Source: Ascaphus truei (lineage: Eukaryota; Chordata; Amphibia; Anura; Ascaphidae). From it: a DNA stretch of 64,000 bases. The translations under genes and the position numbers were made by a program. Shown piece by piece: positions 21,545 to 33,554 of this stretch; within the stretch, counting starts at the first letter, position 1, and every line of letters begins with the position of its first letter. The notes under the pieces are model-generated. The model made no database searches. It was not told where the DNA came from and saw only the letters and a list, made by a program, of their open reading frames with translations. Location of the stretch: NCBI GenBank assembly GCA_036426205.1, contig CM071568.1, forward strand, positions 41,232,784 through 41,296,783. The letters run 5' to 3'.

Positions 21545-21868
21545 CTTGGTCCCTATAGCGGGACAAGAGCTGCCTCTCAATGGGGCCGGGCCTGCTGCGA
21601 TGCGAGGGGGGGGGGGGGGGCTGTGCTGTGCAGCGAGTTTTTCTGGCAGACCCGAAAAGTGAGATAACACGGGTGATGGAGCGCTAGGCCACGCCCCCCA
21701 GCTGTTCAGCCAATGAGGGCGCACCTGCTGGGAGATGTCATGGCCGCGCCCCCGTCACGCCCCCCCCTTTCACCCTGCAGCTCACTGCAGACCGGGGAAC
21801 TCGGCTGCACGCGCCGCCAGCCCGGCAGGCGCGCGTGCAGCGCAGACAGCGGGGCCGTAGCCTTAAGA
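21545..21868. mobile_element. GC-rich Harbinger-like MITE (clean copy)
   Basis: It begins AAGGCTTGGTCCCTATAGCG and ends CAGCGGGGCCGTAGCCTTAA, so on opposite strands both ends start AAGGCT. It is strongly GC-rich with a G run at 21606-21620. The terminal style resembles 5614-6036. I could not settle the target duplication. Confidence 0.5.
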
Positions 21869-22079
21869 GTATGACGAGACTTGTACAAGAACTAAATACG
21901 TAATTTATATATAATTTAGGTGCTAATCCCATAAGGGAATGTATTTGGCTATGAACCGGTATAGTTGTGTTTTTTGCGGTAAAATACATAATATTCTTTC
22001 AAAAGTAAAACCGTTTTGGCACCTTTTAATTGCTATTTTACGCTCTCTGCCATAGCCCTCTTTCCCCTTTATGTGAAGA

Positions 22080-23125
22080 GTCTACTGGTGCTGATATTAC
22101 CTGCCACTGAGAGCCTGGGGTACATCAGAGATACTGGGTGACAGCGCCTCCAACTGTACGGGATCCCAATGGGTTGAGATAGACCCGCGCAGGAACAAAT
22201 AATAATAATAATACCACACAGAATATAACAGTAACCTTTATGACCTTTACTAAGCACACATATGATATATACGTCAACCACTCTATAAGGCATGAAGGGG
22301 TCAATTGCATATACACCCTGCATGTCCGTAGTAGCCCACCACTGTGTTACCCCCACACCGTGTCCATCGTACTGTCCGAGGCCCTTGGCCACTCTACCAC
22401 GTAAGTGTCCTCAAGTGATACCCCCACCCTTTAGGCCTGATCAGCGCCGTGCTGTACAGTGTTGGTGCACTTGTAGAACAATACCTGCCCGGGGCTCCTG
22501 CACCCGGGTATCGCAGAATACGACATGGAATCCGTCCGGTCCGACGTCGTCATTTGCCACCCCTTGGGGTGAATTCTGGCGTGGATAATATCACCGTCAG
22601 GATAGTCTCTGTGTCCTTTGTGGTGTTCTGGTCCCAGAACCCACCTTGTAGGGCTGCGCAGCATAGCGACTGTATCCCTGACTACCAAATAGCTAATGGG
22701 GCAGAGTCCCTACCTTAGGGCCTGTCCCTAAAGCAATCACTGCTCTACTAGTGAGTCGGGGCCTAACTGGGGCCTGGGGGACACAGTCTGGCCTAGCCCA
22801 GAGGAGTACCACTCCCTGGACACTACCTGACCCTTTGCTGTACCTCTTCCGACTGACGTGGTCCACAGCGCGCCAAAAGTATCCTTTTCTGGTGGATGGG
22901 AACCTGGCCGTGCTATTGGCTCCCTGGCGTCATGTGTTCTTCGCCCCTATGCCTCATGGGGCTTGTAGTTCCCCACTGAGCCTCCTGCTGCTATTGGGCC
23001 TCACGCGCTTGTTCTGCGCATGCACGACATCTCACGCATTCGCAACACAGTCCAAGATGGCGGCGCCCTGACTAGGAGCCACCGGTAGTCCCCGGCGATG
23101 CACTCGCCTAGTGCAACACCCCCTT
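22080..23125 (-). mobile_element. LTR-like GC-rich block
   Basis: On the minus strand this block starts TGTTGCACTAGG (from about 23122). Further on it contains TGGAGGCGCTGTCACC near 22150, which matches 15 of 16 bases of a motif in the 3270-4022 LTR. It is GC-rich and promoter-like, and a (TTA)n stretch precedes the motif. I could not find a flanking duplication, and no gag or pol is present. It may be an LTR fragment or another repeat. Direct and inverted duplicates lie at 43390-44440 and 39345-40500. Confidence 0.4.
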
Positions 23126-23129
23126 CCCC

Positions 23130-24298
23130 CCAGCATCCACCTTCTCCCAAACTGCAGCGGAGGTAGGGGACTGAGAGGGGGAACCCAGGCCACAGTGCTA
23201 TGAATCTTTTCTTTGCTGCTAGCATGTCAAATCTAAGTAGCTTGTCATTTTTAAGGAATAAGTAAAATTGCTGCCATTACAGACCTGCTAACTCACACGA
23301 TAGCACCGGGTATCACAATGTTTACCCCTTCTCATGGTCACATGGGGTGACTATGAAAATGGTTTTATGAAATGGTTAGACTGTGTTCTTCTGCGGTGGG
23401 TGCGACACAATTTGCATCATTGTGTCTGCGGGCAGGGACAGAACACAGGGGGTAGGGCTTTTTTTTTTAATTAGCAGCTCCAGTGTTATATAATTTTAAG
23501 GGCAAATTTGAAAAACATAAAACAAATGTAAATGAGTCTGGTGCATGAAATATAACAGAGTGCACAATTCCCCTAGATTTATCTCAAAAGCTTTGCACAT
23601 TTAAACCCGTTTCCTGCCTAAAAAGCCCAACACACATTGCAGCGGAATGGATTTTATTCCTTGTAATTGCATGCACATTTCATACTCCATGGAAACGATG
23701 TAAAAGAAATACAAGTAATGTTGACATTTCATGAATGCAGTTTAGATGGTACTGTTTAACTCTTACTCTACCAACGCGCGTTAGTGAAATAAGGAATAAA
23801 ATCATTTTTATTAATCATCCCACAAAAAAAGTTTAGATAAGCTTGGCACCTTATTTAAATAGCGTTTGTTTAGGAATGTAGGTTAGGAAAGCTTTTTTGG
23901 AGCAATGTGAAAGTACTGTAATACATGTGTGTTCTTGCGCGTGAGCTTTCAAAACTGCAAACAAAAGCATGTATTTTATTGTGTCGAGACCCTACTTTTC
24001 CGGTTAAAGTGTAGACTCATGGGGCTTATATATCAAACGTATGTATCAGTATATGCATTTTTGTAGAGACGCTTATGTATCAGACTCACAGCTGTAAAAC
24101 CAGGTTTAAAAGTGGTACAAAATGAACCCGGTATTTATTACAGAAATAAAATCCCAGAGAAAGTCAGAGAGTTTTTTTATTTTTTTGAGGAATCTGGTGC
24201 TAGCGTTTCTTCCCCAATTTTGCAGTCAGGAGACATTGATACATGGGGGCAGATTTATCAAACCCCGATGCAGGGTATCGCACCCCCTTCCGACGTTA
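23130..24298. other. Segment A single-copy part
   Basis: No gene is seen. The last part (24001-24298) contains CATGGGGGCAGATTTATCAA, a phrase typical of old frog repeats (from memory). Confidence 0.55.
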
Positions 24299-24560
24299 AA
24301 CCACATTGTATTGTATTGTATGTCTTTATTTGTATAGCGCCATTAATGTACATAGCGCTTCACAGCAGTAATACACGTGGTAATCATATAAATAACAAAT
24401 AATAAAATAATATAAATAACAGGTCATGGGAATAAGTGCTTCAGAAAAACGTAACATTTAGGAAGAGGAGTCCCTGCCCCGAGGAGCTTACAATCTAATT
24501 GGTATGTAGGAGGAACGTACAGAAACAGTAGGAAGGCGTTTTGGTAAGTGCTTCTGCAAG
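24299..24560. repeat. Anuran-type dispersed repeat (copy 2)
   Basis: It carries the same phrases as 8165-8415: TTTGTATAGCGCCATTAATG, GCGCTTCACAGCAGTAATAC, GAGCTTACAATCTAATTGG and AACGTACAGAAACAGTAGGA. It is better preserved than copy 1. Confidence 0.75.
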
Positions 24561-25615
24561 ACTGTAGCGGGTAAAGCCAGAATAGGGTGCACTACCCCAC
24601 ATCAGAGCTTTACAAGTCCCCTCAATAATCGCCCGAGGCTGCCGAAAAACGTTTGATTCTTTTTATATTGGGATTATTTTTTTTTTAACCAATTTATAAG
24701 TATAGTACAGAGGTGCACATGCTATTGAGACTCCAAAGGTTTCTTCTTTAGATGTGCGAACAGGACTCCTCTGCTCAAATTCTTTTAGATGTTTTATTTC
24801 CTGCTACCTACCGATGATTACTGGGTGTCTTATTCAGTTAAGTTTCATAGCAAGTATATTTTAATTAGCTTCTACTTGATACCACTTCAGACACTGCCCC
24901 GTACTGACCCAGTGTCTGATCATATAGAATACATTACAAAAGAGCTGGTCATTTGAGTGCTTTAATGTAGCTTTGCATTAATGTCAGGCCTCATTCAGAC
25001 AAGGCATTAAATATGTTATTTTAATGCCTTTAGTATTTGGAATGGAAAGAACCTTAATCTTTGTAGGTAGCACGGTTTCAATTAGCTTTCCAATATTAAT
25101 TTGTGGTGAAACCTTACAGTTTAGCTAGCATCGCTGCTCAAGTTTTGATGTCCATGTTTCTTTACCTAAAAACTGTTACTAAATAAATGAACTTACAAAC
25201 AAATCAATTATGAGCAGCTAGTGTATCTGTTTATACGCTGAACACATTTTGAATATTTAAAAAAAAAAAATGTATGTAGATAAATTCCGGTATATTTATT
25301 CTATTTAATAAATCAATAACAATGATACGTACAAGATATCAATATTTTGCTTACCAACACTTTCATTAATCAGAATAATTATATTTGAATATTGAATGAT
25401 TTAGACATATACCTGGCACAGTCGGATAAGAATGTAGAATCTTAATTTTACAGTGGGATACCTTGTAACGACAAAAAGACATTCCCTATACAATTTCCAT
25501 GCACATATGAATATCCTTGTTATGCCATCAAAGAGCCATACAGTATAAAAATAGCATTGTCTTTTAGGTGCATATCACTAATTCAGTACTAAACTATGAG
25601 CTTAAAAAAAATCAA
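24561..25615. other. Segment A single-copy part
   Basis: AT-rich, with no gene or repeat recognised apart from short A and T runs. Confidence 0.6.
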
Positions 25616-25622
25616 CAAACTA

Positions 25623-25817
25623 GGCCGCGCTTATAGTGCCGGCAACAGCGACGCGATGTTGTGTCAAAACAAATGCATCGGCGCCATCGCATGCACTTAT
25701 AGTAGGGGCGGCGAGATGGTGCGACGGCTTAGTCACAATCGCTGGAAGTCACTTCAATTTGATATTTCCAGCGACAGCAGCGAGACGTCAGCGTCGCCGG
25801 CAACTATAAGCGCGGCC
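25623..25817. mobile_element. 195-bp palindromic MITE, Harbinger-like
   Basis: The inverted ends start GGCCGCGCTTATAGTGCCGG on the left and GGCCGCGCTTATAGTTGCCG on the other strand, and extend to GCGACGC. The flanking triplets are CTA on the left and TAA on the right, close to the TWA duplication of PIF/Harbinger elements. The 74-codon open frame is a by-product. A duplicate lies at about 46940-47137. Confidence 0.65.
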
Positions 25818-25892
25818 TAAACCACATCATTTGCTTATATTTTGAAAAAATAGAACACCATCACACACAAGTATGTGTGCATGTGTCTATAT

Positions 25893-26248
25893 CAGGAGTT
25901 TTAAGACTTTCTTTTTGGTTTAGGAACCCTGACATTATATTGTGAAATGTTGTGGAACCCCAACCCTCTCTAATAGCGCGTCTGAGATCAGATGCATTGT
26001 AAGGAACCCCAACCCTCTCTAATAGCGCGTCTGAGATCAGATGCATTGTAAGGAACCCCAACCCTCTCTAATAGCGCGTCTGAGATCAGATGCATTGTAA
26101 GGAACCCCAACCCTCTCTAATAGCGCGTCTGAGATCAGATGCATTGTAAATTCTTCTGTATTTAGTACCATTTTCAAAATGGCAGGGAACCCTTTAGGGA
26201 TGCCGGGGGAACCCAAGGGTTCTAGGAACCCTTGTTAAAAAAACACTG
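25893..26248. mobile_element. hAT-type MITE with perfect 8-bp duplication, holding a 49-bp array
   Basis: The left end is CAGGAGTTTTAAGAC and the right end, on the other strand, CAGTGTTTTTTTAAC. Both sides carry GTCTATAT (25885-25892 and 26249-26256), the 8-bp duplication of hAT elements. Phrases like GGAACCC and AAGGGTTCC run through it. Between the ends lies a 49-bp tandem array. The duplicate at 47205-47800 has the same element with more array units. Confidence 0.85.
25953..26148. repeat. 49-bp tandem repeat, 4 units
   Basis: Four nearly identical units each start GGAACCCCAACCCTCTCTAA and continue through GCGCGTCTGAGATCAGATGC to ATTGTAA. The noisy copy of the same locus (47269-47708) has 9 units. 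Confidence 0.9.
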
Positions 26249-26259
26249 GTCTATATCTA

Positions 26260-28010
26260 TTTACACATATTTAAATACATATTTACACATACAAGACTAT
26301 CGAGGTGTCCCCTGACAGAAGGGTGCAATGTAGTGCATATCAATACTGGGTTTGTTGTACCCCGCAGTAGCAAAAAGGTTTACTTTTGTACACCAGAAAA
26401 CAGATCCAACAAATGCAATAATTTTTCAGCTCCCGTTTTATTTTGAAAGGGTAACGGAATGCTTTTGTTTCTGTCTCAATGCAGCAGTTGGCATTTGCAC
26501 TAATGCAGAGAGAGAGATGTATTCTGTCGTGCTCTGTTTGATCAAGTGCTAAACCCGTATGATCAATAGAGAGACAGATGCCGGGTGCAGATGGACATGC
26601 CATGATACCTGGGGCAGAGTGGTCCTGCCAAGACAACAGAATGGGGAGACAAGAAAAAGCAGCACTGCAACAGAATGTGACAAATGAAATCAGGGCTTGT
26701 ACTAGTCGATAATTTATGGTTAATAGAAAGTGACAGCATTTTTTAGCATACATTTATTCTAACACTGGTATTTAGTCTTGTCCCAATTTTAATGAAAAAG
26801 CAGCCAATTTGGAAAAAATATTTTTTAAAACATATTCTTAGCAAGGGCATGGGATGGGGAGGGGGGAGCAGATGAAAGAGGAACAAGAAAAAGGAATGCA
26901 GATAAAAGCAGAAATAATGAGGAAAGGGAGGTATGGGAAACACGTTTTTATTTCAAACATTTTTTTTTTTTACACGTAGAGATGCATTGAAATATAGATT
27001 TTATATAGTAGTATATTCTTGAATATGTTTCTGAGAGATAGACTTTGTAATTAACACAATCATTAATTATATTAGAGCAGAGAGCATACAAACAGTGGTG
27101 AAACCTAGGAATGATTGCTTATGCATGCAAACATGCTATGCTTAACCATATCAGCACTCGGAGAAACGGGGGAATTTGAGATCCCTATGTTCTTTCAACA
27201 CAGTTTCATTCAACATTTCCGCAAAGACATATTGTCGAAAAGGGGGAAATTAGAAATTGCCAGCTACTATATAACTTAATTAATTAGAAGTGCCACAAGA
27301 ACAAGTTAACTTTTCCTTTTTATCCTCAATATAAAATCTACTGCTAATGCACTTGGCATTTTTATGGTGTTATATTTTATGCTGGAAAATGCGATGTAGG
27401 CTAATTGGCAGCACTAGGTTATAACATTAATATGAAAGATTAAAATCAAGTTTTACTCCCTTTTTTTTTTGATTTGTTCCCTCCTATGCCAAAAAAAAAA
27501 ATGTGAAATGACTTTTAATAAATGAAGATGAATTATTGTGAGCGTTCATTATTTTAGATTGGTTTACCCTAGAGTAAACTTTTATAAAGTAGAGCACTTT
27601 GGCAGTTCTTCGTAGTCAATATAAAAATATAGATCTGAATTACCATTCACCATTTACTGATTCTTCTACTGTTCATTTCTAAAATCCTGCATTTTTCTTG
27701 GCTGTTCTCTAATGTTTGGGTAAATGCCTTTTAAATAGTAACTGATTGGGCATTTTTAAATATGCTAATATAGTACAAATGATTGCCTTTGCTTGGAATT
27801 AAATGTAAAATATCTAGGTAAATAGTTCCAAATAGAAACGTGTGGCCATAAGCATAATAACTTTAATTTCATGTGTTTCATCAAAAGTTTTTCTTCGTCT
27901 TGTTCTGAGATCCAATAACATTAACTCTGACTTTATGATGATGGTTACCCTAAAATCATGACTTATGAAGGATGACTGTTTTCGTTTTGTTTGGTGGCAA
28001 AAATGGTCAT
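26260..28010. other. Segment A single-copy part
   Basis: No gene is recognised. The 137-codon minus-strand frame at 26340-26753 has no domain that I can name, and it is broken in the duplicate at 47890-48300. Unusually even base composition and lack of repeats would suit conserved non-coding DNA, but I cannot test that here. Confidence 0.5.
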
Positions 28011-28014
28011 TTAA

Positions 28015-28247
28015 AGAGGGAGCCAAGGTGGCACTTTAATAAAAAATATATATATATATATATTTTTTAAATATATGCAGACTTTGATTATCTTTATTGA
28101 AAATGAATTACCTAAACTGCTGATCGATTTAGTGCTCCCATGATCCATCAGCAAAGGTCCTGCTTCCCAAGTTTCACTAAATTGCCACCTTTCAGTTTCA
28201 ATCAATCCTTCAGTCAGTGTAACTCAGCAGCTACAATGTATTCTTAT
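28015..28247. mobile_element. K500 MITE, left part, interrupted by a hAT-like insertion
   Basis: TTAA at 28011-28014 is followed by AGAGGGAGCC and then the K500 phrases CACTAAATTGCCACCTTTC and CAGTCAGTGTAACTCAGCAG. The match to 14281-14780 stops at ATTCTTAT (28240-28247), where TAGGGTGACC begins. The rest of K500 resumes only at 52715. Confidence 0.75.
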
Positions 28248-28635
28248 TAGGGTGACCTGATTTTCAAAATGAAAAACGGGGACACTTAAAAACATTATTT
28301 ATAAAACAATATACATCACGTCACGCCCCCCCCTCCCGTTGCCATGACAACAAGACACTAACGTCAGGCGGTGACATGTTGCCATGACAATGTGGCATCA
28401 CATGATGATGCCTCGTCACCATAATGCATCCCGTTGTCATGTCAACTTGATGCCTCGTGACGTCACGGAGCGGCTCGTTGTTATGGCAATGTGTATTACG
28501 TGACGTCACGCAGCCATGTTGACGGAATTTGGAGGGGAGGATATAGCCAAAGGCAAGATAAATAAATATATAATAAAAAGATCTAAAAAAAATTATCTCC
28601 GGGTTAGCCTTCAATAGAAGGTGGCTACCCTGGCT

Positions 28636-28876
28636 GCAGTGTGTGTTTCTGTGTGTGTTTCTGTATACAGAGGTGGGCCCTGCAGTGTGTGTTTCTGTAT
28701 ACAGAGGTGGGCCCTGCAGTGTGTGTTTCTGTATACAGAGGTGGGCCCCGAAGTGTGTATTTCTGTATACAGAGGTAGGCCCTGCAGTGGGTGTTTGTGT
28801 GTATAGAGGTGGGGGCTGCAGTGTGTGTTTGTGTGTATAGAGGTGGGGGCTGCAGTGTGTGTTTGTGTGTATAGAG
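28636..28876. repeat. 34-bp tandem repeat, about 7 units
   Basis: Units start TGCAGTGTGTGTTTCTGTAT and end ACAGAGGTGGGCCC. The last ones change to GTGTATAGAGGTGGGGGC. The array makes frames open in several phases on both strands, including a 218-codon minus-strand frame that is not a gene. Confidence 0.85.
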
Positions 28877-28990
28877 CAGTGATTCCCAACCTTTTTTGTT
28901 TGGAGGAACCCTTTAAGTATTTTGTATAATTTCGGGGAACCCCTATCTGGATGACATGTTCGACAGGGGTAAATCACAAAATAGACGTGT
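28877..28990 (+). mobile_element. hAT terminus inside the larger element
   Basis: CAGTGATTCCCAACCTTTTT followed by GGAACCC and GGGGAACCCC is the usual left end of a hAT non-autonomous element. No matching right end was found. Confidence 0.5.
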
Positions 28991-29069
28991 AAAGCAGTGG
29001 GGGTAATAAATCATAATTAACTCATACTTTTGAATAAACAATGTGTATATATTTTGTAATGATTTTGGT

Positions 29070-29355
29070 TTAAACATCACCCCCCCTACATCTCACATCA
29101 CCCCCCCCCCCTGCATCTCACATCACCCCCCACGGAACGATCTCTCCCTCCCCTCTTCTCTATCCTTTCCTCTCTCTCACCCCCCCTTATCTCCCCTCTC
29201 TCACCCCCCCTTATCTCCCCTTTCTCTCACCCTCTCTCTCTCTCTCACCCCCCTTATCTCCCCTCTCCTCACCCCTCTCTCTCTCATCCTCTATCTCTCT
29301 CTCACCCTCTCTCTCTCACCCCCTCTCTCACCTTCTCTCTCTCGTCTTTGTCTCT
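29070..29355. repeat. Pyrimidine-rich low-complexity tract ending at a junction
   Basis: CTCTCTCACCCC and CCCCTTATCTCCC units repeat throughout. The tract is cut at about 29355, where the sequence changes to inverted segment B. In the other copy (50680 on) it runs on into CA-rich repeats. Confidence 0.85.
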
Positions 29356-29394
29356 CAATAATTATCTGACCACTCATATATTAAAGAAAACAAA

Positions 29395-29600
29395 AAACAT
29401 GTGAAATCGTTATGGGTTGTTTTTTTTTTTTTTAATAAATCAGTTCGTAGTATTAGATAATAGTGACTTGCATTTGTTTATTTATTAGTATTATATAACT
29501 ATTATTTTATTCAACTGTAATAACATTTTAATGAGTTTTAAAGACTCCTTTCATTCTTATAGCAGGCATTATGGCCCACCTTCAGCAGTACAAATGAACA
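29395..29600. mobile_element. K500 MITE piece (inverted copy of 60270-60470)
   Basis: It contains ACATGTGAAATC, TAGTATTAGATAATAGTGAC and ATTTTAATGAGTTTTAAAG, the reverse of the right part of K500. It is separated from its other half (about 30903-31250) by an insertion. Confidence 0.65.
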
Positions 29601-30530
29601 AAAATCCAAGCACCTATCAATAATAATTCAAAATCAATTCAAGATCAAATAGCAGATATTTATCTAACACATTAAAAATGTCAGTCCGTTGACTGGGGGG
29701 CCTTCAGGATGTCCCTTGAGTGTCTACACAATAAATTCGGAAATAAAAACAAAGAAAACTGATCCTGGTGTATACCGGGACAACTGGTGATAGACATATG
29801 CAGCTAACAAATAAACAATTACACATACAGTATAACCAATATATAGAGCACCGATGTGGCAGACCTCAAGGCGGATGTCGTAAGTGCAACCACACTCCGG
29901 TCCCACTCCGCTGGTCTACCTGCTCAGGCAAACGCGGTGGGGAGCCAGATGTGCAGAAGTGACGGACTTACGAATGGTAGGCCTGCAAGTGGGGAGGAAA
30001 CAATTGGAAGTCTGCCTTGAGGTCTGACCAATCGGTGCAGATACTATTCACACATGCGATCGTGAATCCTGCTTGTTGTGTAAAGTAGGATCTATTTTTT
30101 TCCCCACCGGAGAAGTGTCCATCAGTCTACAACTCCGGTGTATGAAATGATTTGTATTTCATTTTTATGTTTTATTAAATAGTCTTTATTGAATAGTTCT
30201 AGCTCATCATTTAGGTGTGATTATATATTTAGTCTAAAGTCAGTTGTTATGAATGTTAGGTGTTGGTTATATGTGTAATGTGTGTATTTTTAGATTGCAT
30301 ATTGTCTATCACCAGTTGTACACTAGAATCAGTTTTTTTGTTTATTTCCACATATTGCGAAAACCTTCAAGGGACATCTGAAGGCCCCCAAGTCAACGGG
30401 CTAGAATTTTTTATGGTCAGAAATATCTGCTATTGGGATACAAGTGATGATTTGAATTATTATTGATCGGGTGCTGGATATTGTGTGTTATTTGTATTGT
30501 GTTTGATCTGATTGTTTTAATTCCTGCAGC
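29600..30530. repeat. Long foldback (inverted copy of 59330-60266)
   Basis: The arms contain CACCTATCAATAATAATTCA on the left and the reverse near 30460, and the phrases for ACATCTGAAGGCCCCCAAGT on both arms. Two copies of the TGGCAGACCTCAAGG/CTTGAGGTCTGACCAATCGG phrase face each other near the centre. No coding sequence is recognised. Confidence 0.65.
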
Positions 30531-30574
30531 CATATATATATATATAGAGATCATATAATATATATAGTCATATA

Positions 30575-30738
30575 CGTGTTCGGACAAACCTATACATTTG
30601 CCACGCCCCGGGCGAGGAATTTAACATCGTGAGCGAGCTCCTGATTGGCCCAAGCAGCACACGTGGTGGTCTAGGTGGCGAGTAGTGATTTTGTTTGTTT
30701 CGGCGACGTAGATTTTTTGGTGATTTGTCGACCACCTG
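30575..30738. mobile_element. hAT-type MITE, damaged inverted copy
   Basis: It is the reverse of 59133-59289: it starts CGTGTTCGGACAAACC and ends TTTGTCGACCACCTG. Both termini have one-base errors relative to CAGTGTTCGACAAA and CAGTGGTCGACAAA. Confidence 0.65.
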
Positions 30739-30825
30739 GGTATATATATATATATAATATATATATATATATATTATATGATGATAATATATATATATAA
30801 ATATAGTATATATATATATGTTTGT
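30739..30825. repeat. (TA)n microsatellite
   Basis: Near-continuous TATATA with small interruptions, directly beside the MITE. Confidence 0.85.
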
Positions 30826-31734
30826 GGGATACACTTGTAGTGTTAGGGTTACACTATTACTTAATATGCAATAGCGCTATATGCACAATATTTTTCACTT
30901 TCACCTCTCAGCAGTACAATATATTTGTACTGTTGTGATAATTTATTGCACTTTTCCAGCAGTTGAGCATGTAAAACTGTAACAATAGAATACTTAGACA
31001 ACAAGGATCACTTGGTAGCTGCTGCGTTACACCTGACTGAAGGATTCATTGAAACTGAAAGAGGCGGGCATTATGTTAGGCACACAATCTCCTTATTTTG
31101 GACAAGATTCTACCGGGAGCAGCAATGCTGCAGGTGTAGGAAGAGGTAGGAAGTATACATGGGTCAATGCTTAATATGAAAGAAGAAAAAAAAAGGGAGG
31201 ATGTAGGCTGGTGTCTTTAAAATACGCTACATAGAAAAAAAGCCACATAAGAAGAATTCAAAGATTGGGCTATACTCTATCAATTCTCCCTACATTCCAT
31301 CTCTATCACTGTTATCATATACTTACCAGAGAGTTGTATAGAATAAAACAGAATTAGTATTATACAGATACGAGACATTACTCTCCTATTAACGCAAAGT
31401 GTTGCGATAATACTAGCACATTATATAGCAGTACGGCTATTAAAGACAATGGGTAAGCGATAACACGTGGGTATTTAAGTGTTATTTGTGTTAACGGTAA
31501 TACAAGTCTGCAAGTCTGTATGTGTTTTGGATATGTACAGTACACATTCTACAGGAAAGGGGTTTAGTTACTAAACGAACTTGACCCCACGGAACATCGC
31601 AAAAATAGGACAAAGCCACTATCCACCACCAAGACAGCTACTTATCACCATAGTCATATTGGAAAGGGTGAACTTCATGTGTATGGGAACACAGCAATTC
31701 TTTCTTGCTGTTCTGCTGCTCCTAAGCCACTAAA

Positions 31735-32225
31735 TATTTTTTTATTTTTATGGTTACATATGTAGAGGTTTGAAAAAAGAATGACAGTAAGCCATCAAGA
31801 TCAACCTGTGCCTAAATTCAGATGATTAAAAAACGTATCCGATATTTGATACTTACAGATATATTGATCCAGAGGAAGGACAAACAAAAACCCCAGTGAA
31901 CATCTTAATGACTCATGAGGGAGAAAAATAATTTTCTTCCTAAACTCAACTCAGATTACTCCACGGGATCAATACCCTCCTGTTTACTATTTTGGTATAT
32001 CCCTTTTATACTTTCCTTTCTAAAAAGTTGTGCAAACTGTTTTGAACAAATCTATTGTTTAACTGCCATCACAGTCTCCATGGGTAAATGAATTCCAATT
32101 TAAAACACCCTTTCTTTGTGATCTTGGTTCCATTTGTGATCCAAAGGGATATATCAGAACAGAAGCACCGATTTCTGGTCCTGTTAAAAAATTATTTTCT
32201 GAGCCAGAAAAATCAAAGGGCTGCG
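31735..32225 (-). mobile_element. CR1 LINE 3-prime end (inverted noisy copy)
   Basis: This is the reverse of 57640-58120. On the minus strand it contains ATTCATTTACCCATGGAGAC, CAAACAGTTTGCACAAC and CTGGGGTTTTTGTTTGTCC. Extra single bases break the frame that is open in the other copy. Confidence 0.75.
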
Positions 32226-33554
32226 TGCCTTGAGGCTAGTAATTATTGCCGGAGAGCATATGAAAGAGGATGATCAAAAACATGATGGAAATACATTGAC
32301 TGGATCGCTAAGACAAACTTTTGCAGCAGGACTTGTTGTGTGGTTCTAGCTTTAAGAAACCAGGCTTTTGTTTGTTATCTTCATCAATTTCTGAAATGCC
32401 CAGAAACCGGGGCTACTAGGGAAAATGGTACAATTGCGCTATGATTACAAATGGACCATATATGAATCAAACAAAAAAATATATACTGATATCAACATCT
32501 CCATATGCTTAGAACGTCTTGAGAATATACATGTCAATAGTTGTGATTGTAAACTTCTTACTGCGATTGTAGACTGTGGGAATAGTCTAGCAGTTGAGGT
32601 TCCTAATGTACCTTTTGGGAAGTTATCCATATGCCCATTAAATGTTTCTGCTATATCGGCTGTCCGCGTTGGTTTTTGCCTTTATCAGAAAGTTGAACTT
32701 GAAGGACAGCAGCGCATTAGTGATGGTAAGTGGGACATTTCTGGGAACCCTGGTACAGATCTTTTATGTGCTGTACAGTGTGAACTAACTAGGAAGATCC
32801 TTTATCTTGTTGACTAAGATAAAATGTGCCAATTATTTATTATTCTCATATATAAACCTATGTTTTGTTCAGCTCTCCGCCTTGTTATCTGAGCTCTTAT
32901 ATTTTCATATCAAATACACAATCAAATTCCTCCAATTTAAAATATTCTTAGGTTACAGAAATCTCGTGTTATTAAATAGACGTTGTAATATTTAAATCCT
33001 AGACAATGGTAGATGACCCCTCTATATTTTCAGACATTTACTCTTCCCTACAGCTGAGTGGGCAATAGGAATAATAATAGTGGTATATAATCAATATGCT
33101 ACATATTCATGATTAGGTATTCTAATTCCACATCCTTTGTGTTTGCCTTTTTCTATAGTTTCATCAGTAACAGTTACTTTGCAAGCAATTGATATTATTT
33201 CAGGACCTCACATGTATGGGGAGCTTTAAGTAAAGCAGATGTCATTTGCAGTAATGCGCATTACACTTTACACTATGTGGGGGGATAGGCATCAGATTGT
33301 GCCATTTGTGCACCAATACACTGATGCTAGAAGCTCTTACAGTATATATTTGACGCCGATCCTTAGAAGCAGAGGTTTACAACACGTTACTTGAGACCTT
33401 GGAGGGTATAGTGCCAAAAAAGGAAAAGAATAATGCAGCTAGTGTATCCTGTGTGATCAAAATTGTGAATCTTCATAACATTAAAAAATATTACTTGTGG
33501 TGTGAGTGAATTCAGATGTGTTCACGATGGTTACTCAAACAATGAGCAATTACA
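32226..33554. other. Segment B single-copy part, inverted
   Basis: It is the reverse of about 56350-57640. The 130-codon frame at 32425-32817 (VQLRYDYKWTIYESN...) shows no domain I recognise and is broken by indels in the other copy (about 57040-57430), so I do not call a gene. The original sequence may still be worth a protein search. Confidence 0.5.

Larger units (their letters stand above)
20690..29350 (+). repeat. Segment A, clean copy of a large duplicated block
   Basis: This 8.7-kb block recurs in direct orientation at about 41992-50900, and its first 2.3 kb recurs inverted at about 39340-41992. This copy has a regular structure and no excess of one-base indels, so it is the best reference. 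It holds the foldback MITE, GC-rich MITE, LTR-like block, dispersed repeat, palindromic MITE, hAT MITE with 49-bp array, K500 piece, 34-bp array and CT-rich tract listed separately. Confidence 0.9.
28248..29350 (+). mobile_element. Left part of a 2.9-kb hAT-like element, truncated at the 29.35-kb junction
   Basis: It begins TAGGGTGACC directly after the octamer ATTCTTAT. The inside carries GACGTCA-rich sequence, a 34-bp array, a second hAT terminus and a CT-rich tract. The right terminus is missing here because the sequence switches at about 29355 to inverted segment B. The complete element is at 49806-52714. Confidence 0.7.

Noticed and set aside
22080..23125. CpG-island promoter of a host gene
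   Set aside because: It is GC-rich and contains the phrase AAGATGGCGGC, but no coding sequence follows on either strand. It shares a 16-base motif with an LTR, so a retroelement origin is more likely.
25953..26148. CRISPR-like array
   Set aside because: The 49-bp units are directly adjacent without spacers, sit within a hAT MITE, and the genome is eukaryotic.
26340..26753. 137-codon minus-strand frame
   Set aside because: No domain that I can name, no splice or start evidence, and the frame is lost in the duplicate.
28321..28977. 218-codon minus-strand frame
   Set aside because: It is produced by a 34-bp tandem array. The second copy at about 50030-50475 does not keep the frame.
32425..32817. 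130-codon frame as a possible small gene or exon
   Set aside because: No recognisable domain. The same interval in the other copy (about 57040-57430) has indels that break the frame, and sequence quality here is poor. Kept only as a note for a protein search.
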